The notes under the pieces: generated by a model | Databases searched by the model: none | Seen by the model: the letters and a program-made list of their open reading frames with translations, nothing else | What the model was told of the DNA's origin: nothing | In this document: piece after piece, positions 1 through 8,372 of the stretch | Position numbering within the stretch: the first letter of the stretch is position 1 | How the letters are laid out: every line of letters begins with the position of its first letter | Position numbers and translations under genes: made by a program | DNA from: K23-9 sp964460665 | GTDB lineage: Bacteria > Planctomycetota > Planctomycetia > Pirellulales > Pirellulaceae | Length of the DNA: 23,431 nucleotides | NCBI GenBank assembly: GCA_964460665.1 | Contig: CAYWSL010000082.1 | Location: forward strand, 1-23,431 | Direction of reading: 5' to 3'

Positions 1-30
1 CCTTCTGATTGCTCGCCTTCTGATTGCTCA
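1..30. repeat. 15-bp tandem repeat, two copies
   Basis: Two adjacent 15-bp units (1-15 and 16-30) differ only at the last base. On the minus strand they encode tandem SEGEQ pentapeptides at the visible end of the truncated acidic protein. More copies may lie beyond the window edge. Confidence 0.8.
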
Positions 31-299
31 GGCTCTGGCTCGCCTGCAGCTGGCTCTTCCGCTGAAGTTGCTTCTGATGAGGGCTCTTCTTTTTGCTCTC
101 CGTCGTCCGCAGCGGCAGCCTCCGCGGCGGGTTTGGTCACCGCTTCTTGGGCAACCACTGAAGTCGATGCACTGAGGAAACAGAGCGTGGCGACAAGCAG
201 CAGTGGCATCACGTGTCTCAGAGCAGATTGGTAGTTTGTGCCCAGGAAAGCCAATCGTGCTTGAAGCGGGCGTTTTATATTGCAACGCATATTCGTCAT
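1..299 (-). CDS. Exported acidic Glu/Ser/Gln-rich protein, N-terminal part (runs off window)
   Basis: An open frame runs from ATG at 299 (alternative in-frame ATGs at 290 and 209) to the left edge with no stop, so the gene is cut by the window. The first residues are polar and basic, then comes a hydrophobic stretch (LLLVATLCFLSA) ending in a VVAQEA-type signal peptidase site, so the product is probably exported. From ATG 299 the n-region is long, as is common in planctomycetes; ATG 209 would give a minimal signal peptide. An AAGGA sequence lies 11 nt before ATG 290, which makes 290 a good alternative. After the signal the chain is low complexity and rich in Ala, Glu, Pro and Ser, ending at the edge in SEGEQ repeats. 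No folded domain is visible, so no function can be assigned. It is divergent from the DUF1570-like gene. Confidence 0.6.
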   Translation of the reverse strand, partial: MTNMRCNIKRPLQARLAFLGTNYQSALRHVMPLLLVATLCFLSASTSVVAQEAVTKPAAEAAAADDGEQKEEPSSEATSAEEPAAGEPEPEQSEGEQSE

Positions 300-461
300 C
301 GTCCTTATAAACGGAACCAAACCAGCAGGACGGCGTTCCTGGGTGCGGATTCAACAGCGAATGCCCTCAAACACCAAGTTTCACTCAGAATTCTGACCTA
401 GCGTTGCTGTAGACGTCCAAACTCTGCCCACCCCGATTTGCAACGTTGAGTCCCCAGAACG

Positions 462-1589
462 ATGAGCCGCAATTCTTTTGGAAGCCCTTCCTGCTACCGT
501 CTTATTCTAACGACATTTTTGACTGGCAGCATCGTTTTGATCCAAGCCATGACATCCGCGCCCGCCGCGCAAGGTCAAACAACAGGGGCTTCGACAGCCG
601 GAATCATCGAATTCATGTCCTCTGGCAAGCGGCATACCGGCATGGCCTTGGTCGAATTGGCTCATGAAATGGTGGTATTAGGGCGTGACGGATCGCTTCA
701 TTCACTAAGGGAACAGGAAATGGCGTCGGTAAAACGCCAGGAAGGCTCGTACCAGCCGATCTCTGCAATCGAGCTTCGCAGCCAATTGCGTCAGGAATAC
801 GGCCCCACATATGAAGTCCTGGCCACCCAGAATTTCTTGGTTGTCCAGCCAAAGGACCGTGGCGATCGGTGGCCGAAGTTGTTCGAGCATTCGCACCGCT
901 CTTTTTCCAATTACATGTCCAAACGCGGCGTGAAAGTTCGCAATGGACGGTTTCCAATGGTCGCCGTTGTGTTTCCTGATCAGCGAGCGATGTACGCAGA
1001 ATTCAAACGCAAAAAGATCGATTTATCGCGAGTCTCTGGGGTTTACTCCAACGATACCAATCGCGTGCTAACGCACGACGGTGGAAATCTACCAACCATC
1101 GCCGCCACCGTGCGGCACGAAGCAGCGCACCAGTCAGCGTTCAACTCTGGAATTCACAGCCGAGTCACCGATACGCCCAAGTGGATCACCGAGGGTATTG
1201 GGCAGTTGTTTGAACCAGCTGCGATGACAAAGCCAGGAACAACCGCTCGTGAACGTGCAAATTTGGACAGCATGGCCTACATCAAGGCGACGATGAGCGG
1301 GCGAAATCAGACCCAGTTTAACCAAACGATCGTTCAGCTGATTGGCGACGACATGCTCTTTAATGACCAGAAAACGATCAGCAAGGCCTATGCGGTCAGC
1401 TGGGCCATGATGTTCTATCTCGCAGAGCGTCAGCCAAAGCAATTCGCAAAGCTGCTCAACCACACCGGCAAACGCCCTTCTTTTCGCAGCTACGACAAAA
1501 AAGATCGGATCAAGGACTTCCAGCAGATTGTTGGAGTAGAAATGTTCGAGTTCAGCAAACGCGTAAGTTGGTTCATTCAGAAGCTTTAG
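462..1589 (+). CDS. Exported DUF1570-like putative zinc metalloprotease (HEAAH)
   Basis: The protein has 375 residues. Residues 13-37 form a hydrophobic signal sequence ending in an APAAQG-type cleavage site, so export is likely. A zincin motif HEAAH lies at 219-223 (metal ligands H219 and H223, catalytic E220). It is followed 20 residues later by WITEG, whose E244 fits the third ligand of gluzincin-type peptidases. This arrangement, with VRHE before and an EG-F-E segment after, matches the DUF1570 proteins common in planctomycetes. The substrate is unknown. ATG 462 was chosen because it opens directly into the signal peptide; no good Shine-Dalgarno is visible. It stands alone, divergent from the truncated acidic protein, with a strong hairpin plus T run about 140 bp downstream. 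The metalloprotease fold is well supported; activity is inferred. Confidence 0.8.
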   Translation: MSRNSFGSPSCYRLILTTFLTGSIVLIQAMTSAPAAQGQTTGASTAGIIEFMSSGKRHTGMALVELAHEMVVLGRDGSLHSLREQEMASVKRQEGSYQPISAIELRSQLRQEYGPTYEVLATQNFLVVQPKDRGDRWPKLFEHSHRSFSNYMSKRGVKVRNGRFPMVAVVFPDQRAMYAEFKRKKIDLSRVSGVYSNDTNRVLTHDGGNLPTIAATVRHEAAHQSAFNSGIHSRVTDTPKWITEGIGQLFEPAAMTKPGTTARERANLDSMAYIKATMSGRNQTQFNQTIVQLIGDDMLFNDQKTISKAYAVSWAMMFYLAERQPKQFAKLLNHTGKRPSFRSYDKKDRIKDFQQIVGVEMFEFSKRVSWFIQKL

Positions 1590-1727
1590 GTAGCTAAGCT
1601 GCCATCCGAAGCGTCGAGCCTGGGCAGCCTACCCAAGACTAATTCTGGGAAACCCTCAAAAAAGATGGCGGACGAGGTGGCAAGAATCGCCTCTACCTAG
1701 TGACCCGCCCCTGAAAGCACGCAAAAT

Positions 1728-1792
1728 CGAGTGTGGTTGTGCCTTGGGGCAACCCCTCTGAGCGAGGGGGCACAACCATACTCGTATTTTTT
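1728..1792 (+). terminator. Intrinsic terminator with 16-bp stem
   Basis: The arms 1728-1743 and 1769-1784 pair over 16 bp without a mismatch (one G-U wobble). The stem is followed by TA and six T residues at 1787-1792, which is the layout of a rho-independent terminator for the upstream metalloprotease gene. The 25-nt apical part contains a second option: 1753-1758 can pair with 1764-1769, and GGGG/CCCC can pair at 1746-1756. The long near-perfect palindrome could instead be a dispersed palindromic repeat. Confidence 0.7.
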
Positions 1793-1820
1793 CTCGCGAT
1801 TCGGCTTTTCTCACGATTCG
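1789..1820. repeat. 15-bp imperfect direct repeat
   Basis: Copies at 1789-1803 and 1806-1820 match at 14 of 15 positions and are separated by 2 bp. They start inside the T run of the terminator. The function is unknown. Confidence 0.6.
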
Positions 1821-1999
1821 TATGGGACTACCTTCGCTTTTCCTTCGCCATCGCTATTTAGCGAGTGCCGATGCAAAGTAGCATGCTAAGGCACTGTCTC
1901 ATTTTGCTGATGCCGGTTTGTCCAGTGCCCCAAATCGAAGCATCTTTGCATTAGATCGTCTTTTGCCAACACGATAATGGCTCTAAATAGTTGAAGCTG

Positions 2000-2674
2000 G
2001 TGAACACTTCTTCATACTGTACGTGGGCTCTCATTCGATCTCACTCGCATAGCAAAGTACTCACGTTGGCAACCCAAGGTTCTCTTGCTGATGGATTATC
2101 CCCATCAGATCGTTCATTAGTGGTCAAGGTACGCGAAGGCAACGAAGAAGCTGCCGCGGTTTTGTACCATCGTTATGCTCGGCGCATATTCGGATTCGTC
2201 AAGTCACAGCTTGGCGAAAAGCTGGCATTGGCGACCGATCCAGATGATATCGTTCAGTCGGTATTTCGAAGCGTTTTCCGCGGGATGCAAGCGGGCAACT
2301 ACAACGCACCGCCGGGCTCAACGCTGTGGAATTTGATGGCCGTCATCGCGATGCGCAAACTGCAGCGACAGGCCCAACACCATTCCGCTTTGTGTCGTGA
2401 CATCAATCGCCGCGTTCCATTCGAATCCGCAGCCGATGCGGTCGCTTCGATCGAAGACTCAGCGTCTGTCGAGTTCATCAAGATTTGCTTTCGTGAGACG
2501 CTGGATATGTTGCGTCCACTGGACCAAGAGATCTTTCGTTATCGAATTGATGGATTCGAAATCGACGAAATCAGTCAAAAGATCGGTCGCAGCAAGCGAA
2601 CGGTGGAACGAAGCTTGCAAAAGAGTCGGATGCGTTTAAGCGAAATGTTGCTGCAGGACAGCGCGACGTGTTGA
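2000..2674 (+). CDS. ECF-family RNA polymerase sigma factor
   Basis: The protein has 224 residues from GTG 2000. The sigma-2 region covers roughly residues 48-115 and includes YHRYARRIFGFV and the DPDDIVQSVFRSVFRG core-binding segment. The sigma-4 region, roughly 160-215, contains LRPLDQEIFRYRIDGFEIDEIS followed by a helix-turn-helix ending GRSKRTVERSLQKSR. It is therefore a small alternative sigma factor. The frame opens at TTG 1991 directly after an in-frame stop and holds no ATG before the sigma-2 region, so GTG 2000, TTG 2066 and GTG 2120 are all possible starts; none has a strong Shine-Dalgarno. No anti-sigma gene is adjacent. Instead a Ser/Thr kinase gene follows after about 150 bp, the pairing known for planctomycete kinase-linked ECF groups, where the kinase is thought to control the sigma factor. 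Confidence 0.9.
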   Translation: MNTSSYCTWALIRSHSHSKVLTLATQGSLADGLSPSDRSLVVKVREGNEEAAAVLYHRYARRIFGFVKSQLGEKLALATDPDDIVQSVFRSVFRGMQAGNYNAPPGSTLWNLMAVIAMRKLQRQAQHHSALCRDINRRVPFESAADAVASIEDSASVEFIKICFRETLDMLRPLDQEIFRYRIDGFEIDEISQKIGRSKRTVERSLQKSRMRLSEMLLQDSATC

Positions 2675-2735
2675 TCATCGGTCGTAAAAGTATTTTCGCA
2701 TTTTTAGCAGATAGTTTGGCGGATGCCCCCGCAAG

Positions 2736-2785
2736 AACATGCTCTACCTAAATGAGGTCGCACATCACTGCGACACAAGCATGTT
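2736..2785 (+). promoter_or_regulatory. Two-tier hairpin in the leader of the kinase gene
   Basis: An outer perfect 8-bp inverted repeat (2736-2743 with 2778-2785) encloses an inner perfect 6-bp hairpin (2757-2762 with 2769-2774, 6-nt loop). It lies between the sigma gene and the kinase start. There is no T run after it, so it is not a plain terminator. It may be a structured leader, a processing site or a protein-binding site. The pairing is seen; the role is inferred. Confidence 0.4.
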
Positions 2786-2830
2786 GTAGATGCATCTTCT
2801 TTCTCTTGATGACTTAAGGTAGTGATTGAA

Positions 2831-5800
2831 ATGATCGGACGAGTCGACAGTGAACGAATCGACTTTGTCATCGACCGTTTCGAAGAAGAGTGGTCGAGCA
2901 ATTCAACTGATCAGATTTCGGAATTGCTTTCCACATTTGGCCTGACGAACAATTGGGATGCGGTCACTGAGTTAATTCGAATCGATATCGAACTGAGATA
3001 TCAGGCCAGACATGCAGTTGACTTGGAAGACTACTTTTCTCGCTTCCCGAGTTTGCGACAGCAGTCAAAGCACGTCGCAGAGATCGCTTTCGAGGACTTT
3101 CGCGGGCGAAGCGACAGCGGACTTGATGTGCCGATTTCTAGATGGCGATCTTTGCCAGGCGTGAAGGACGCGCACTGGTACCGCAAGCTTGCTGACGATG
3201 CAGGCAACGCGCGTGCCGAGTCTCGAATTGCCAAACTAAAGGAGCGTCGGGATGATCCAGATTCCGCGTTCGATTTGGCCTTGGCAGAAGCCGGTTTCAC
3301 ACTGGTTCACGAAATTGGACGCGGGGCGTTCAGTCATGTTTACTTGGCAACTCAGACCGAACTAGCTGACCGTTTTGTGGTATTGAAGGTTGTGTCGCAG
3401 ACACTTTCGGAACCGCAAAGCATGGCGATGATGTTACACACCAACATCGTTCCGATCTATTCATTTCACAGAATTGCGAACCGCAGCATTCTTTGCATGC
3501 CCTACGCAGGAAGTGTCACGCTGCATGATTTCTTGCGGTCACGCGACACAGCCCAGGGACGAAACGGGCAGAGCTTGATCAATACCGTTCAAGCCAAAAT
3601 TAATGATACGAAAACCCTGTTGGACGACGACGAATCCGAGTTGGAGCTTGATACACTTGCTCCTGCAGCAGACGAGTTTGCGTTGATGAATCCGCTGGAA
3701 CAGCTCAGTGGACTGTGTTGCAGCAAACTGGCGACTAACTTGTTTGAAAAGATGGCGGCTGGCTTAGCCCATTCGCATTTGCGCGGCATCCTGCACGGTG
3801 ATTTGAAGCCCGCCAATGTTTTGGTTCGCAACGATGGTGAGCCCGCGCTGCTGGACTTCAATTTGTCGATGTCATTGCAGGGCAAGCGGCGGACTCACTT
3901 GGGTGGCACACTGGCTTATATGTCGCCGGAGAACTTGCTCGCTTTCATGGGCAATGATGAATCAGTTGGGCCGCAGTCTGACATCTATAGCCTGGGGATG
4001 ATCCTGCACGAGTTCGTAGTCGGAGGCCTCCCCTATCCGGCTCCCGCATCGACGGCTCCTGTTGACTTGGATCCCGCCGTGCGGATTCGCAAGACGCCGG
4101 TGGAAATATCCAACAATGATGTGCCACCTGGCCTGAAAGCGATCGTTAAGCGGTGCCTAGCGTTTTCACCAGCCGATCGCTATGCGACAGCGGACCAGCT
4201 TCAGCAAGATTTGGAGTGCGAGCGTGATGGGCTACCGTTGGTGCATGCGGTAGAGCCTCGTATCAATCGAATGAAGAAATGGTTTCGCCGTCACCCGAAA
4301 GTGACTTCCAGTGGAACCGTCGGCGCCGTATTAGCAGCACTGCTGATCCCGCTTGGCTTGTTTGCAAAAGCTTCGGTGGAAAGGTCACAGAATTTAAAGG
4401 CATCGATGACGTTTGCCGATTTTTCTAACGAATCTGAACGAGTGCTCTCACAGGTGGTTGCCGAACCAAACAAGGCAATCGAGTCACGCATCGACATCGC
4501 GATGCAGCCGCTGATCGATTTCGAGGTGCTGAAGCGTCCAGGAGCCCAGGCCTTTGCGGCCCCGAAACAGTCGCCCGAACATTTGCAGAGCGTTCGTAGC
4601 ATTTTGCTGACACACATTTGCCATATCTGCTACCTGGAGTCCCTTCGTTTGCGGGTGCGGAAGAATCTTGGCCAGATCGAATCATCCGACTACGTATTGC
4701 TGGATCAGTTGATTGAGCGAGCGGAAAAGCTGACGGGCGAGTTAAACGACAAGAACTCGTCGCGAGCCATCGCCTTCATAAAGTCCAGGCGAGCTCGGCT
4801 GGTAGGAAATCTAGACGATGCCGATACGTTGGTACAGCTAGCCAATGAGATGCCGTTAAGTTCTCCAACCGAGGCGTACTTGGAAGGTCTGCGTTTGCTT
4901 TTCAACAACAGGCATGACCTTGCACTTGAGATACTGACGCCTTTGGTAGCCGATGACCGCATCCCGTCACAGTTGGCTTGGACCACTTTAGCAAGATCCC
5001 AGTACATGGACCACAAGTACGAAGACGCCAAGATTTCGTACACACAAGTGATCAACCGCTACCCGGAATCGGCGCATTTCCTTGTGCGTCGAGGGCTTTG
5101 CTATCTCCGAACGGGGCAAAGACAAAAAGGACACCACGACATTGCCAGAGCGATCGAACTAGAACCCGGAAGCGTATCGGCGCTAGCGGCGCGTGCCAGG
5201 ATCTACATGGTCAGTGGTAAATTCGAAGAAGCTGTCGCTGATTACACAACGATGCTACGAATTTCTCCGGAAAGCGCATTCCTTCTTGTCAAGCGCGCTG
5301 ACGTCTACCAAAAAATGGGCAAAGCGGATCTCGCCAAGAAAGACCTCCAAGCGGCGTATGCCGTTGACGACGCGAGCTCGCAATCACTCGTCGCTCGAGC
5401 ATTAGCGCGTGATGATGACCCCGACGCGGCGATGGAAGATTTAATGCAGGCTCTTCGGCTAAGCCCAGATACGCCGTCGATCGTAATGCACATGGCTTAC
5501 GTTTCCGCCAGGAAAAAACTTGACTTTGAAGAAGCCGCACGCTTCTACAGTAAAGTGCTGGACATGCAGCCCCAAAATCAGGTTGCCTTGATTGACCGTG
5601 CTATCAACTTCGCGCGTCTGAAACAATTCGATAAAGCTGAAGCGGACTTGCGTTTGGCGACGTCAGAAAACTGTTCGGCGCGAACCCTATACCAAGCCGC
5701 TTGTGTCTCTGCACTTATGCCAGAGCGCAAAAATCATACAGAAGGTTTGCGATTCTTGTCACAATCTCTGCGTGCTGGGTATGACGCAAAGCGACTCAGG

Positions 5801-5905
5801 ACTGATCCGGACTTAGAAACGCTGCGTGTCATGGATGGATTTAAAGGTATCCTGCGGATGTATCAGCTGTCGAAGACAGCGCTTCCATCGGATGCCGAGC
5901 GATAG
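2831..5905 (+). CDS. Membrane-anchored Ser/Thr protein kinase with C-terminal TPR domain
   Basis: The protein has about 1024 residues from ATG 2831; an upstream GTG at 2822 is possible, but AAGG at 2817-2820 is better spaced from ATG 2831. Numbering from the GTG, the kinase domain spans about 160-470: Gly-rich loop GRGAFSHVYLA (166-176), catalytic K189, alpha-C glutamate probably E197, HGDLKPAN (325-332) with catalytic D327, DFN (345-347) in place of DFG, SPE at 368-370, and D387. An acidic insert lies at about 240-300. A single transmembrane helix at about 497-516 is followed by a long region with at least six TPR-like repeats (about 670-960). The topology suggests a cytoplasmic kinase with TPRs outside. 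Its position behind the sigma factor suggests it controls that factor or the following genes. Confidence 0.92.
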   Translation: MIGRVDSERIDFVIDRFEEEWSSNSTDQISELLSTFGLTNNWDAVTELIRIDIELRYQARHAVDLEDYFSRFPSLRQQSKHVAEIAFEDFRGRSDSGLDVPISRWRSLPGVKDAHWYRKLADDAGNARAESRIAKLKERRDDPDSAFDLALAEAGFTLVHEIGRGAFSHVYLATQTELADRFVVLKVVSQTLSEPQSMAMMLHTNIVPIYSFHRIANRSILCMPYAGSVTLHDFLRSRDTAQGRNGQSLINTVQAKINDTKTLLDDDESELELDTLAPAADEFALMNPLEQLSGLCCSKLATNLFEKMAAGLAHSHLRGILHGDLKPANVLVRNDGEPALLDFNLSMSLQGKRRTHLGGTLAYMSPENLLAFMGNDESVGPQSDIYSLGMILHEFVVGGLPYPAPASTAPVDLDPAVRIRKTPVEISNNDVPPGLKAIVKRCLAFSPADRYATADQLQQDLECERDGLPLVHAVEPRINRMKKWFRRHPKVTSSGTVGAVLAALLIPLGLFAKASVERSQNLKASMTFADFSNESERVLSQVVAEPNKAIESRIDIAMQPLIDFEVLKRPGAQAFAAPKQSPEHLQSVRSILLTHICHICYLESLRLRVRKNLGQIESSDYVLLDQLIERAEKLTGELNDKNSSRAIAFIKSRRARLVGNLDDADTLVQLANEMPLSSPTEAYLEGLRLLFNNRHDLALEILTPLVADDRIPSQLAWTTLARSQYMDHKYEDAKISYTQVINRYPESAHFLVRRGLCYLRTGQRQKGHHDIARAIELEPGSVSALAARARIYMVSGKFEEAVADYTTMLRISPESAFLLVKRADVYQKMGKADLAKKDLQAAYAVDDASSQSLVARALARDDDPDAAMEDLMQALRLSPDTPSIVMHMAYVSARKKLDFEEAARFYSKVLDMQPQNQVALIDRAINFARLKQFDKAEADLRLATSENCSARTLYQAACVSALMPERKNHTEGLRFLSQSLRAGYDAKRLRTDPDLETLRVMDGFKGILRMYQLSKTALPSDAER

Positions 5906-5913
5906 GACGCCAC

Positions 5914-5928
5914 GTGAACATCGTTCAC
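5914..5928. other. Short perfect hairpin between kinase and surface-protein genes
   Basis: Arms 5914-5919 and 5923-5928 pair perfectly over 6 bp with a 3-nt loop. It sits 6 bp after the kinase stop and 33 bp before the next ATG. No T run follows, so it is probably an RNA-stability or processing element rather than a terminator. Confidence 0.3.
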
Positions 5929-5960
5929 AAATTTGTCTCTCTTCCTTTAGGCTCTTAGAC

Positions 5961-8296
5961 ATGTCAAATAAAATCCAGCGGAGAAAATCCGTACGTATCG
6001 AAGTAGAATCGTTGGAATCACGCCGATTGCTGGCGGCTTTTGGAACACCGTGGCAGAACGCCCGTGATCTTTCGGTTAGCTTTCCGTCCGACGATGTTCA
6101 GGTCGGAAATGTATCGAATGACATTAACGCAACACTTGACCAGGTCGCTACGCGCGAAGAGTGGCAAGAGCTGGCGCTGCGTGCTTATCAAACGTGGTCA
6201 ATCCACACCAATATCAACATTGCCCTGCAAGCCGATCACAACCTGAACTTCGGTGCGCCCGGCAAACTGGTAAACGACCCTCGATTCGGCGAGTTTCGCA
6301 TCGGTGCATTCCCGCAGGAAGGGCTACTGGCTAGTTCTTTGCCGTTTCAAACGGTGGGCGGAACGTACTCCGGTGACGTCTTGTTGAACTCCAACCAGCA
6401 TTGGACGTTCCACGACTGGGCCAACAACGAAGCTCCCGATCCAGCAACCCTGGGACCGGACGATCGCGATTTGTTCAGCTTGCTTTTGCATGAAACAGGC
6501 AACACACTGGGAATCGAAGACAACGACTTGGAATGGTCGGTCCTGTTTCGGCACTACACGTCGCCCAAAGGAGTGCTATCGCAAGAAGACATCGATGCCG
6601 TCGTTCAACTGTACGGTCAGCGCACTGATCCGTACGAATTGGCACCGAACGACGCGTTGGCCAGCGCATCATTGATTTCAGCTCCGGTCGATTTCGATAC
6701 GACTGCTGAAGTCATTCGCACGCGTGGCAGTTTGCAGTCGGGCGCGGATGTCGATGTCTACCAGATCGTGCCCCATGCTGGCCAAGACGAAGTCACTGTG
6801 CGGCTGAATGCCCAAGGTGTTAGCTTGCTGATGTCACGTATCGAAATTCTTGATTCGGCTGGGCAAGTCCTGGCAACGGACACATCGGATTCCGTGTTCG
6901 CCAACGACAATTCGGTTCATGTGACCGGACTAACAGACCATGACGCGATCTACATTCGCATCTCGGCTCTGGACGCTGATGATGTGTATGCCGTCGGAGA
7001 CTACTTTGTCGAAGTCGATTATCGCGATCCGGCGGTCCAGGCTACCGATCCGGTGCCAGCGGCATACGACGCTGGCCAAGAATCGCTATTTGCCAACTTT
7101 GACTTACATGACTTAGAAGAAAACCAAAACGACACGTTGGCTGATGCGATCGTGCTGGATTCATCGATTGGCGACAACTACTTTCAAACTGATTCCTCGG
7201 TTTCGTCTGTCACCGATGTCGACATTTTCCGCGTCACAGCCCCAGCCGACGATAGCACTCGTCTGCTTGTCACCGTTGCCGGTGTTGGTGCCGAACAACC
7301 AGGATTGCGAGTTCGTGTGTTGGATGCTGACGGCAATGGCGTGGGGGCCCATGGTGTAATGCGCAGCGATGGCACTTGGACGTTGCAAGTCAACCAGCCA
7401 GTTCCCGGAGCAGAGTATTTCGTGCGAATCAGCGTCGATCCGGCATCGGATGTAGGAGTGGGCAACTATGTGGCGACCGCATTGTTTGAATTGCCCAGTT
7501 CTCAGATGAACGAACTGGTTAACAGCGATGTTGATTCATCGGTTGATGACTTCGTTCAGTGGACAGCACAGAAATCGAAACTCTATCGATTTGACCTTTC
7601 TGCAGTCAGCGAAACTGCCGCCGTCGCAGTCAAACTGACTATCTACGACGCCCATACTCGAGTCGCAAAGATGACGATGGTAGTACGTGACGGCGGTGCA
7701 AAAAGCACATTGTTATGGCTCCAACAGGGTGATTATATCCTTCGCTTCACCGCGATTGCGGCCGCAGATGCAACTGCAGATGCAACTGTAATTCAATACA
7801 CACTGTTGGCTGACGGCATTTCCGACGACCAAGACGAAGATCCCTACGGATTAGATGAGGATGATTTCACATACGACTACGTCCAACCGGATCAAAGCGG
7901 GCTTTACTACCAAGAGCCAGAAACCCCGCTAATATACGACCCGTATTACTATAAAGATCAATCAGGCCGATACGGCTATTACTACTACGAATACCACTAC
8001 AATTTCGATGGCGGTTCCGGCAGTACTTCCGACGGCACTTCCGACAGTACTTCCGACAGTACTTCCGACAGNNNNNNNNNNNNNNNNNNNNNNNNNNNNN
8101 NNNNNNNNNNNNNNNNNNNNNNNNNNNNNNNNNNNNNNNNNNNNNNNNNNNNNNNNNNNNNNNNNNNNNNNGCACTTCCGACAGCACTTCCGACAGCGGT
8201 TCCGACGGCACTTCCGACAGCAGTTCCGACGGCACTTCCGACGGCAGTTCCTACGGCAGTTCCTACTCCAACCATTCTTGCGAAGATGGCTGCTAA
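5961..8296 (+). CDS. LEPR-XLL-type exported protein: degenerate matrixin, PPC-like domains, Tyr-rich and Ser/Asp-repeat tail (interrupted by gap)
   Basis: The start is ATG 5961, just before a basic segment and LESRRLLA (18-25), a variant of the planctomycete LEPR-XLL N-terminal motif. Residues about 65-220 resemble matrixins, but the zinc site reads HETGNTLGIED (177-187): H177 and E178 remain, while the second and third histidines are N181 and D187. Residues about 225-355, 385-510 and 515-617 are beta-rich segments, the first two resembling PPC domains. Residues 618-680 are acidic and Tyr-rich (16 Tyr between 629 and 680). A tail of [TSG]SD[SG] tetrapeptides follows, cut by 100 N. Past the gap the repeat-consistent frame ends ...NHSCEDGC at TAA 8294-8296; the frame read straight through 100 N is shifted and wrong. 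Length is about 780 residues if the gap is near 100 bp. It is probably a surface or adhesive protein, proteolytically inactive by inference. Confidence 0.8.
8022..8269. repeat. 12-bp tandem repeat encoding Ser/Asp tetrapeptides
   Basis: Units of 12 bp (consensus ACTTCCGACAGC, with AGT, GGT and GGC variants) run in frame on both sides of the N gap. Four units are wholly or partly visible before the gap, and eight after it. Units before the gap end in AGT or GGC and those after in AGC or GGC. The last two units change the Asp codon GAC to TAC (Tyr). The repeat phase on the two sides predicts a missing length of 11 plus a multiple of 12 bp, which also restores the reading frame. Confidence 0.85.
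8072..8171. other. Assembly gap (100 N)
   Basis: Exactly 100 N characters, a typical placeholder for a gap of unknown size, fall inside the 12-bp tandem repeat. The true length is probably not 100, because 100 breaks both the repeat phase and the reading frame. Confidence 0.95.
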
Positions 8297-8342
8297 CGCC
8301 TCGCACCAATCTCGCTCTCACGAATGCTTCGTGATTAAGTTA

Positions 8343-8372
8343 TCGCGCCATGGATCGGCGCGAGTTTTCTTT
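8343..8372 (+). terminator. Intrinsic terminator after the Tyr-rich/Ser-Asp protein gene
   Basis: A perfect 7-bp GC-rich stem (8343-8349 with 8357-8363, 7-nt loop) is followed by G and a T-rich tract at 8365-8372. A second small hairpin (8319-8333, 6-bp stem, 3-nt loop) precedes it. Together they should end transcription about 50-75 bp after the stop at 8296, so the sulfotransferase gene probably has its own promoter in 8373-8474 or depends on read-through. Confidence 0.7.

Larger units (their letters stand above)
1590..1999. other. Intergenic region between DUF1570-like gene and ECF sigma gene
   Basis: About 410 bp without a convincing gene. It holds a strong hairpin/terminator at 1728-1792 and a short direct repeat at 1789-1820, listed separately. 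The remainder (1821-1999) is presumably the promoter and leader of the sigma-factor gene. I see no clear -35/-10 pair or known RNA family in it. Confidence 0.6.

Noticed and set aside
28..354. 108-residue minus-strand open frame at the left edge
   Set aside because: It overlaps, in another frame, the better-supported signal-peptide reading from 299 to the edge, and its composition (Arg/Cys rich) is typical of a shadow frame.
8022..8269. CRISPR-like array
   Set aside because: The 12-bp units are contiguous, have no spacers and encode in-frame tetrapeptides.
8022..8269. RTX calcium-binding nonapeptide repeats
   Set aside because: The period is four residues and the GGxGxDxxx pattern is absent.
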